The position numbers were made by a program, and so were the translations under genes. Positions 1 to 5,116 of a stretch of DNA of 6,579 nucleotides are shown piece by piece. Positions within the stretch are counted from its first letter, which is position 1. Each line of letters begins with the position of its first letter. The notes beneath the pieces are model-generated. The model was not told the DNA's origin. It ran no database searches and worked only from the letters and a program-made list of their open reading frames with translations. Source of the DNA: Desulfobacteraceae bacterium (GTDB lineage Bacteria; Desulfobacterota; DSM-4660; Desulfatiglandales; Desulfatiglandaceae); NCBI GenBank assembly GCA_030611815.1, contig JAUWPC010000197.1:1-6579 (forward strand), written 5' to 3'.

Positions 1-357
1 ACAACCTTCAATTTTGCGGTCATGAAGATGTTTGCAAAAGAACATCCTGAAATTCTGCAAAAGTTATTGAGAGCCATTGACAAGGCTGCCACATTCATAA
101 AGAAGGATAGAGAAAAGGCACAGGAAATAATAGCTGGAAGCTTCAACTTAGACAAAAAGATGGTGAGCGCTGTCTGGGATGATTTCGTGTTCGGGATTTC
201 ATTGGATCAAGCCTTACTGGTCAGTTGGGATAACATAGCGAGGTGGGTAATAAAAAACAGGCTCGTCAATAAGAGCCAAATTCCCAACTATCTCAATTAC
301 ATTTGCTTAGATGCACTGCAGGCAGTGAAACCGAATTCGATTACGATAATCCGTTAG
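1..357 (+). CDS. ABC transporter substrate-binding protein, NMT1/SsuA/TauA type (3' part only)
   Basis: The frame is open to the left edge of the window, so this is the C-terminal 118 residues of a longer protein (family usual length about 320-340). The ATG at 22 is an internal methionine. Family members are periplasmic binding proteins that deliver nitrate, sulfonates, taurine or pyrimidine-like compounds to an ABC permease. The family tail is recognisable: a helix beginning F-A-K-E-H-P-E followed by a leucine-rich segment, then a stretch around K-K-D-R-E-K-A-Q-E-I-I, then W-D-D-F-x-F-x-I-S-L-D-Q, then I-P-N-Y-L-N-Y-I and a V-K-P-x-S-I-T-I-I-R end. The stop codon is followed after 12 bases by the sensor kinase gene. 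No permease or ATPase gene follows, though they could lie upstream. The substrate cannot be told from this part. Confidence 0.85.
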   Translation, partial: TTFNFAVMKMFAKEHPEILQKLLRAIDKAATFIKKDREKAQEIIAGSFNLDKKMVSAVWDDFVFGISLDQALLVSWDNIARWVIKNRLVNKSQIPNYLNYICLDALQAVKPNSITIIR

Positions 358-363
358 GGGAAG
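356..363 (+). promoter_or_regulatory. Ribosome binding site of the sensor kinase gene
   Basis: AGGGGAAG overlaps the stop codon of the substrate-binding protein gene and lies 6 bases before the kinase ATG. This arrangement, with no room for a promoter, supports cotranscription and possibly translational coupling of the two genes. Confidence 0.6.
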
Positions 364-369
364 ATACTC

Positions 370-2679
370 ATGAGAATTAAGACCAGAATACAGCTTGGCA
401 TCATTTTATCTCTTGTCTTGGCTGCGACGATTGCCTTGCTTCTCTTTCTCGGAACTCGCGCAGTGAATGAGGCGAGCAGAAAGGTGGGAATAGCTGCCGA
501 AGTAGTTAAGGGTGTGGCTGAACTGAAAATCGTCACTCATGAGTATATGCTGTATCCTGAAGAGCGCTCACTGATACAGTTGCGATCAAAATACGGCTCT
601 TTATCAAAGCTCCTTACAGGGGGCCACTTTAAGAACCCTGATGAGAAAATCGTTGCAGATCAAATATTCAAAAATCTTGAACGGTTCAAAACCGTTTTCT
701 CTGTACTCGTTACTGGTTTGCGAAAAAGGCAGGCGCTTGGTAAACAAGGAGACTCAGCCTTTAGGAAATTACAGGACAGATTGATGGGTGAGTTGCTGGT
801 AAAGTCACAACTGGCGGTTTCTCTCGCCTTTCAATTGCAGCAGAAAATTGAGGGTAGGTCAGTGACAACTCAAAAAAGGAATTCTTTGCTAACCGTTCTC
901 CTCCTTTTGATCCTTACCGCAGCTATTGTAGGAATATTACTATGGGTCAACAGGAGTGTTGCGAGACCGATAGCAAAACTGAAAAAGGACACCCAAATTA
1001 TCGGAAGTGGCAACTTAGATCATGAGGTAGGCATCACGGCAAAAGACGAAATTGGCGAACTTTCAAGGGCCTTCGATAAGATGACACAGAATTTGAAGGA
1101 GACAACCACATCAATAATTGAGCTTAATAAAGAGATTGATGAGCGCAAACAGGCAGAGGAAGCCTTGCGACGGAGCGAGAATAGAATGAAGGCAATTCTC
1201 ACCGCTTCACCCGTGGGGATTGGTTTGTTCATCAACCGGAAATTGGATTGGGTCAATGAGACGTTTTATAATTTGGCTGGTTATGAACAGGGTTCCCTGA
1301 TTGGTCAAGACGCCAGGGTGTTCTACTCGGATGATGAGGAGTATGAGCGAGTAGGTCAGGAACTTTATTTCGGCGCTGACAAATCAGGAATCGGCGAAGT
1401 GAAGACAAAATGGGTTCAGCAGGATGGCAAAATAATTGACTGTCATATCCGGGCATGTCATTTAGATCCCAAAGATCCCTCCAAAGGTCGGATCGTGGCG
1501 ATAGCCGACATCTCTGAGGCCAAACAACTTGCCGCCCAATTTCAGCAGGCTCAGAAGATGGAGGCCGTGGGCAGATTGGCCGGAGGTGTGGCCCATGACT
1601 TCAACAACCTGCTCATGACCATCATGGGGAATGCCGATCTCATGTTAATGGGCCTTGCCGAAGATGACCCGTTCAGGGAAAAATTAGAACAGATCAAAGG
1701 GGGGGGAGAACGAGCTGCTTCCCTGACCCGCCAGCTCCTGGCGTTCAGCCGAAAGCAAATCCTCCAGCCTGTGGTCTTAGATCTCAACTCGCTGATTACC
1801 GGCTTTGTGAAGATGCTTGAACGTCTGATCGGTGAAGACGTGGAATTAGAAACCGTCCTGACCCCGGAATTGAGGCGAGTGGAAGCTGATCCGGGTCAGA
1901 TGGAGCAAATAATAATGAACCTTGTGATCAATGCCAGAGACGCCATGCCAAGCGGAGGAAAACTGACCATCGAGACAGTCAACGTAGATCTGGATGAGGG
2001 CCATGCCAAGGAGCACGATGCAGGTCTGCAACCAGGCCCCTATGTGATGCTTGGGGTGAGTGATACGGGCATGGGTATGGACGATAAGACAAAGTCCCTC
2101 ATATTCGAGCCTTTCTTCACCACCAAGGAGGTGGGGAAGGGGACCGGGCTGGGTCTCTCCACTGTCTACGGGATTGTGAAACAGAGTGGGGGGTATATCT
2201 GGGTCTACAGTGAACCCGGGCAAGGCACAACCTTCAAGATCTATCTCCCGGCAGTGGAGGGGGAGGTTGTACAGGTACATAAGGAACAAACTGCCTCTGA
2301 TGACCTCACTGGTTCCGAAACTATTCTGATTGTGGAAGACGATGATGCGCTCCGAAATCTGGCTCGGGAAATCCTTGAGCTACAGGGATACAAAATCTTA
2401 GATGCGGAAAATGGTATAGAGGCCTTGAAGGTCAGCGAAGAGCACGAAGGCCAGATACACCTCATGATAACAGATGTGGTGATGCCGAAGATGGGTGGCA
2501 GGGAACTTGAAGAGCGCCTACACCCTCTGAGACCTGAAATGAAGGTGGTCTACATGTCGGGATATACCGATGAGACCATTGTGCACCACGGGGTATTGAA
2601 ACCAGGAATAGAGTTTCTGCAGAAGCCACTTAGATTGGAGAGCCTTAAACGAAAAGTACGCGAGGTGTTGAATTCATAA
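370..2679 (+). CDS. Hybrid sensor histidine kinase (TM-sensor-TM-HAMP-PAS-HisKA-HATPase-REC)
   Basis: A 769-residue inner-membrane kinase that should autophosphorylate on histidine and pass phosphate to its own receiver. Transmembrane helices lie at about 9-29 and 172-193 and flank a helical periplasmic domain of about 140 residues. HAMP covers about 194-246, a linker helix reaches about 268, and PAS covers 269-384. The dimerisation/phosphoacceptor domain has His409 in G-V-A-H-D-F-N-N-L-L. The ATPase domain (about 505-627) has the N box with N521 in N-L-V-I-N-A-R-D-A, the G1 box D-T-G-M-G at 565-569, an F box E-P-F-F-T-T-K at 580-586 and a second glycine box G-T-G-L-G-L at 591-596. The receiver (about 649-767) keeps acidic D657/D658, phospho-acceptor D702, S730 and K752. 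All catalytic residues are present, so it looks active. The start is set by a purine-rich AGGGGAAG at 356-363. No output domain or separate response regulator follows intact, so the downstream target is unknown. Confidence 0.96.
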   Translation: MRIKTRIQLGIILSLVLAATIALLLFLGTRAVNEASRKVGIAAEVVKGVAELKIVTHEYMLYPEERSLIQLRSKYGSLSKLLTGGHFKNPDEKIVADQIFKNLERFKTVFSVLVTGLRKRQALGKQGDSAFRKLQDRLMGELLVKSQLAVSLAFQLQQKIEGRSVTTQKRNSLLTVLLLLILTAAIVGILLWVNRSVARPIAKLKKDTQIIGSGNLDHEVGITAKDEIGELSRAFDKMTQNLKETTTSIIELNKEIDERKQAEEALRRSENRMKAILTASPVGIGLFINRKLDWVNETFYNLAGYEQGSLIGQDARVFYSDDEEYERVGQELYFGADKSGIGEVKTKWVQQDGKIIDCHIRACHLDPKDPSKGRIVAIADISEAKQLAAQFQQAQKMEAVGRLAGGVAHDFNNLLMTIMGNADLMLMGLAEDDPFREKLEQIKGGGERAASLTRQLLAFSRKQILQPVVLDLNSLITGFVKMLERLIGEDVELETVLTPELRRVEADPGQMEQIIMNLVINARDAMPSGGKLTIETVNVDLDEGHAKEHDAGLQPGPYVMLGVSDTGMGMDDKTKSLIFEPFFTTKEVGKGTGLGLSTVYGIVKQSGGYIWVYSEPGQGTTFKIYLPAVEGEVVQVHKEQTASDDLTGSETILIVEDDDALRNLAREILELQGYKILDAENGIEALKVSEEHEGQIHLMITDVVMPKMGGRELEERLHPLRPEMKVVYMSGYTDETIVHHGVLKPGIEFLQKPLRLESLKRKVREVLNS

Positions 2680-2738
2680 GGGAGCCTTATACCTTAGAAA
2701 AGATAGGCCTTGCCGCTAAGGAAGAGATGGAAAAATAG
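2664..2738 (+). pseudogene. Out-of-frame remnant of a second receiver-domain C-terminus
   Basis: In a different frame from the kinase, overlapping its last five codons and stop, the sequence reads GVEFIREPYTLEKIGLA and continues to K-E-E-M-E-K before a TAG at 2736. This has the pattern of the last strand and helix of a response-regulator receiver. It parallels the real receiver end just upstream, GIEFLQKPLRLESL (residues 746-759). The two stretches are similar but diverged at the DNA level, so this is not a fresh tandem duplication. In this frame a stop lies at 2646, so there is no room for the rest of the domain. I read it as the surviving tail of a paralogous receiver gene lost by deletion or recombination. 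The resemblance is from recognition by eye. Confidence 0.5.
2676..2690 (+). repeat. Short inverted repeat over the sensor kinase stop codon
   Basis: ATAAGG, three bases, CCTTAT forms a 6-base-pair stem overlapping the TAA stop. It is AT-rich and has no following T run, so it does not qualify as an intrinsic terminator. It may partly reflect the remnant coding sequence underneath. Confidence 0.3.
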
Positions 2739-2910
2739 GCAGTTTTTGACCTCCTTCTCAATGCTGACTTAGCCTATATGAACCCAGCATTGGCACTGCC
2801 CCCAGTAAAACGGAAGGTTTCATCTGGCAGTCCTAACCTGTTGGGTGTCTGAAAAGTTGCGCTTTGTTTGATTTTCACCTCTGCTTCGTTCTTCATCCGC
2901 TAATTCCCAC

Positions 2911-2922
2911 GAAAATCAGATG
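2911..2922 (+). repeat. 12-base direct repeat, copy 1
   Basis: GAAAATCAGATG occurs here and again at 3128-3139, 217 bases downstream. The words TGCG follow a few bases later in both copies. The first copy is inside the candidate fold-back element. Confidence 0.5.
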
Positions 2923-2933
2923 ATATGCGTCCA

Positions 2934-2949
2934 GAAGATAAAAATCTTC
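2934..2949 (+). repeat. Perfect 6-bp hairpin with AAAA loop
   Basis: GAAGAT, AAAA, ATCTTC. The stem is perfect but AT-rich and is not followed by a T tract, so it is unlikely to be a terminator by itself. It lies within the candidate fold-back element. Confidence 0.45.
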
Positions 2950-3005
2950 AAATACCAAATCAAATCCCTTGAATTTTCTCCGAACACCCAGTAATTTCAA
3001 CCATT

Positions 3006-3083
3006 ATGCTCCAAAAAATTATATCAGGCGGCCAAACAGGGGCAGACAGATGTAGGGGTCTGTTGTTGGCTGTTTTGCTCTAA
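3006..3083 (+). pseudogene. 5' remnant of a molybdenum-carrier / cpYpsA-family gene
   Basis: An ATG opens 25 codons beginning MLQKIISGGQTGADR and then ending early at TAA. That opening, with the G-G-Q-T-G-A-D-R motif, is characteristic of the circularly permuted YpsA branch of the SLOG nucleotide-binding superfamily, often annotated as putative molybdenum carrier protein (usually about 150-170 residues). After the motif the reading loosely recalls the normal A-G-L-D-V-A helix (here R-C-R-G-L-L-L-A-V) before the stop, and nothing family-like is recognisable further on. The rest of the gene appears deleted or decayed. A chance 15-residue match is possible but unlikely given the motif. Confidence 0.5.
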
Positions 3084-3107
3084 AATGACGCTTGAAATTT
3101 ATGAACA

Positions 3108-3127
3108 ATCCCGCCGATAGGCGGGAT
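3108..3127 (+). repeat. GC-rich palindrome, 8-bp stem with GATA loop
   Basis: ATCCCGCC, GATA, GGCGGGAT is a perfect 8-base-pair stem-loop. Its right arm contains the first two bases of the ATG at 3126. There is no T tract, so it is not a classical terminator. It could be a small dispersed palindrome, and in mRNA it would bury that ATG, which argues against its use as a start codon. Confidence 0.6.
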
Positions 3128-3743
3128 GAAAATCAGATGTGCGATACCCCATAGATTGCTGCGAGGTAGTTCATTTTTGAAATCCGAGACCATTGAATTA
3201 GAGGGCGTTGGCCAGATCTTGTTTGAGCGAAGCAGTCGGGCAAGAAACATCAATATTTCTGTAAGGCCCTTCCATGGCGCCAGAGTTGCGGTCCCCTTTG
3301 GCGTTTCTTTTAAGAAGGCCAGGGAGTTTGCCTGTTCCAAGAAGGGCTGGATACAAAAGCATCTGGCAAAGATGAGACAGGTGGAGCAAAATCATCAGAT
3401 CCTTTCCCAAAACTTCAAGAATATAAATAGGACAGATGCCAGAAAGATCCTTGTTCAGAGGCTGGATGAACTGGCAAATAAACATGGCTTGAAATATAAC
3501 CGGGTTTTTGTCAGGAATCAAAAGACACGCTGGGGTAGTTGCTCATCCAAGAACAATATCAGCCTAAATGCAAAACTTGTCAAATTGCCCGAAAAGTTGA
3601 TGGATTATATCATTCTCCACGAACTGGTTCATACCCGCGTAAAAAACCACGGCAAGAAGTTTTACGCCGAGTTGGGACGGCTTGTGACCGACCAAAAATT
3701 GTTAAACAGCGAATTGAAGGAATATGGAGCAGGTTTGTTGTGA
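3126..3743 (+). CDS. YgjP-like (DUF45/SprT-type) zinc metallopeptidase-fold protein
   Basis: Up to 205 residues, close to the 220-240 usual for the family. The zinc-binding motif is H-E-L-V-H at 165-169 with a third histidine at 175 (K-N-H-G), the family's HExxH-x5-H arrangement. The conserved T-R-W-G-S-C lies at 134-139, and an N-terminal strand region contains I-S-V-R-P-x-x-G-x-R-V-A-V-P. E. coli YgjP was reported to act as a UTP pyrophosphatase, and other relatives accompany restriction systems; neither can be inferred here. The start is uncertain. The ATG at 3126 lies in a palindrome and lacks a Shine-Dalgarno sequence. A TTG at 3177 is preceded by GAGG at 3163-3166 and would start at K-S-E-T-I-E-L, nearer to where the recognisable family sequence begins. 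The coordinates given are the outer limit. The glycerate kinase gene follows after 17 bases, so the two probably share a transcript. Confidence 0.9.
   Translation: MKIRCAIPHRLLRGSSFLKSETIELEGVGQILFERSSRARNINISVRPFHGARVAVPFGVSFKKAREFACSKKGWIQKHLAKMRQVEQNHQILSQNFKNINRTDARKILVQRLDELANKHGLKYNRVFVRNQKTRWGSCSSKNNISLNAKLVKLPEKLMDYIILHELVHTRVKNHGKKFYAELGRLVTDQKLLNSELKEYGAGLL
3128..3139 (+). repeat. 12-base direct repeat, copy 2
   Basis: Second copy of GAAAATCAGATG, directly after the GC-rich palindrome and at the first possible start of the YgjP-like gene. Its position hints that this 5' extension of the reading frame is repeat-derived and not original coding sequence. Confidence 0.5.
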
Positions 3744-3746
3744 AAG

Positions 3747-3753
3747 AAAGGAG
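3747..3753 (+). promoter_or_regulatory. Ribosome binding site fixing the glycerate kinase start
   Basis: AAAGGAG lies 7 bases before the ATG at 3761. It decides the start. The same frame stays open back to 3539, but that extension lies inside the YgjP-like gene and shows no family sequence. Confidence 0.8.
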
Positions 3754-3760
3754 ACCACTT

Positions 3761-5113
3761 ATGGAAAATGAGATTATCAAACAGATACGTTCCGAGGCTG
3801 CGGATATATTTAAGAGTTCTGTTGAGGCCGTCAATCCCTATCACGCTGTGAAGCGCTTTGTTAGCGTGGAAGGAGAGAGGCTGGTTGTGGGGACAGAAGA
3901 CCAAGCCACTGTTGAGCTTGATTTAAGCGAGTACGATCGTATTTCGCTTGTGGGGGGAGGAAAAGCCACGGCCCCCATGGCCAAGGCCATGGAAGAGCTT
4001 CTTGGCGAGAGGATCAACAAGGGGCTGGTCAACGTCAAATACGGGTTTGGAGCAGATCTCGCCTTAACTGAGATTACCGAAGCGAGCCATCCTCTGCCGG
4101 ACTTGAGCGGTATAGAGGGGACTACCAAGATTCTCGATTTACTTCAAACCGCCGGGAAAAAGGACCTGATTTTTTCTCTTATATCGGGGGGCGGTTCTGC
4201 CTTACTTGTTCAGCCTGCCGGGGGGATTACTCTTTCCGAGATGCAGGATCTCACTCAGAGCCTGCTCGAATGCGGAGCGAGTATCGATGAAATGAATACC
4301 GTGAGGAAGCATATATCATCCTCAAAGGGGGGGCAGATGGCAAGGGCCGCAATGCCGGCAACAACCATCAACCTGATGTTATCGGATGTGGTGGGAGACA
4401 GCATGGACGTCATTGCCTCAGGCCCCTTTGTCCCTGACACATCCACATTCGAAGATGCATTGGGGATTCTCAAAAAGTATGATTTAAGGGATGTCCCCGC
4501 AGCAATCCAGTCTCACTTGAAGAGAGGGATGGAAGGCCGGATCCCTGAAACGCCAAAGGCAGATGACCCCATATTCGATCCGGTCCATAATTTTATCATC
4601 GGAAGTAATATCTTAGCTCTGAAGGCTGCGGAAGATAAGGCCAGGAATCTTGGATACAACACCCTGATCCTCTCCTCTATGGTGGAAGGTGAAACAAGGG
4701 AGGTTGCACGAGTTCACGCGGCAATTGCCAAAGAGATAGTAAAGACGGGTAGACCGATCCCTCCTCCTGCATGCGTCATTTCAGGGGGTGAGACCACTGT
4801 GACTATCCGGGGAAAAGGCCTTGGCGGGAGGAATCAGGAGTTTTGCCTTGCCGCGGCCCTTGACCTGATCGGGCTTCCACCGATGGTGGTTGTATTGAGT
4901 GGTGGCACAGACGGGGACGACGGACCTACAAAGGCGGCAGGGGCCATTGTGGATCCATTGACAGTGAGGCGCGGAAAAGAGACAGGGATAGAAGCAGTCG
5001 ATTTCTTAAATAACAACGATTCTTATCACTTTTTTGAAAAGACAGATGATCTTCTCATAACCGGTCCCACTGATACCAATGTAATGGATGTCAGGCTTGT
5101 CTTGATTCGTTAG
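3761..5113 (+). CDS. gckA: Glycerate 2-kinase, MOFRL/DUF4147 family
   Basis: A 450-residue cytoplasmic kinase that phosphorylates D-glycerate with ATP to 2-phosphoglycerate (EC 2.7.1.165), feeding products of glyoxylate, serine or hydroxypyruvate metabolism into lower glycolysis. The N-terminal DUF4147 domain (about 5-240) shows G-G-G-K-A at 65-69 with the conserved lysine K68, S-H-P-L-P-D at 109-114, I-S-G-G-G-S-A-L-L at 141-149, R-K-H at 182-184 and L-S-D-V-V-G-D at 207-213. The C-terminal MOFRL domain (about 335-445) shows S-G-G-E-T-T-V at 341-347, G-L-G-G-R-N-Q-E at 353-360, S-G-G-T-D-G-D-D-G-P-T at 380-390 and G-P-T-D-T-N-V at 435-441. Length and motifs are complete. Older databases often mislabel this family as hydroxypyruvate reductase (TtuD). 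It probably shares a transcript with the YgjP-like gene and ends 3 bases from the opposing pyruvate kinase. Confidence 0.95.
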   Translation: MENEIIKQIRSEAADIFKSSVEAVNPYHAVKRFVSVEGERLVVGTEDQATVELDLSEYDRISLVGGGKATAPMAKAMEELLGERINKGLVNVKYGFGADLALTEITEASHPLPDLSGIEGTTKILDLLQTAGKKDLIFSLISGGGSALLVQPAGGITLSEMQDLTQSLLECGASIDEMNTVRKHISSSKGGQMARAAMPATTINLMLSDVVGDSMDVIASGPFVPDTSTFEDALGILKKYDLRDVPAAIQSHLKRGMEGRIPETPKADDPIFDPVHNFIIGSNILALKAAEDKARNLGYNTLILSSMVEGETREVARVHAAIAKEIVKTGRPIPPPACVISGGETTVTIRGKGLGGRNQEFCLAAALDLIGLPPMVVVLSGGTDGDDGPTKAAGAIVDPLTVRRGKETGIEAVDFLNNNDSYHFFEKTDDLLITGPTDTNVMDVRLVLIR

Positions 5114-5116
5114 CTT

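Larger units (their letters stand above)
2842..2990. repeat. Candidate fold-back (MITE-like) element of about 149 bases
   Basis: The ends are inverted repeats: TGGGTGT at 2842-2848 matches ACACCCA at 2984-2990, and the pairing continues imperfectly inward (CTGAAAA against TTTTCTCCGA). Nested inside is a second exact inverted pair, TTTGATTT at 2867-2874 with AAATCAAA at 2957-2964. There is also a perfect 6-base-pair hairpin with an AAAA loop at 2934-2949 (GAAGAT/ATCTTC), and an alternative pair TGATTTTC 2869-2876 with GAAAATCA 2911-2918. Nested symmetric arms suggest a non-coding fold-back repeat. I see no target-site duplication and only one copy, so the call is tentative. Confidence 0.35.
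2680..3125. other. Gap of about 450 bases without an intact gene; gene debris and inverted repeats
   Basis: No open frame here is long enough or protein-like enough to be a gene. The stretch holds the end of a receiver-domain remnant, a broken molybdenum-carrier-like gene start, a candidate fold-back element and several small palindromes, described separately. It is more AT-rich and less codon-structured than the flanking genes. No convincing promoter or terminator is visible. A weak TTGAAT, 17 bases, TAATTT pair sits at 2969-2997. Confidence 0.7.

Noticed and set aside
1846..2289. 147-codon minus-strand open frame within the sensor kinase
   Set aside because: It is the antisense shadow of the conserved ATPase domain; its sequence is not protein-like and has no ribosome site of note.
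2795..2831. Inverted pair ACTGCC 2795-2800 and GGCAGT 2826-2831 as a terminator
   Set aside because: Six pairs with a 25-base loop and no T run; not distinguishable from chance.
2778..2852. Small plus-strand open frame of 24 codons
   Set aside because: No Shine-Dalgarno sequence, no recognisable family, and it lies in a region of gene debris and inverted repeats.
2934..2949. Hairpin GAAGAT/ATCTTC as an intrinsic terminator of the kinase transcript
   Set aside because: The stem is AT-rich, no T tract follows, and it is about 255 bases beyond the stop codon.
2969..2997. Possible sigma-70 promoter TTGAAT, 17 bases, TAATTT
   Set aside because: The spacing is right but both hexamers match the consensus poorly, especially the -10, and the pair overlaps the end of the candidate fold-back element.
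3080..3340. Minus-strand 86-codon open frame across the YgjP-like gene start
   Set aside because: It is antisense to a supported gene and shows no family features.
3539..3760. 5' extension of the glycerate kinase reading frame by 74 codons
   Set aside because: It lies inside the YgjP-like gene in another frame, carries no family sequence, and a strong ribosome site sits just before the ATG at 3761.
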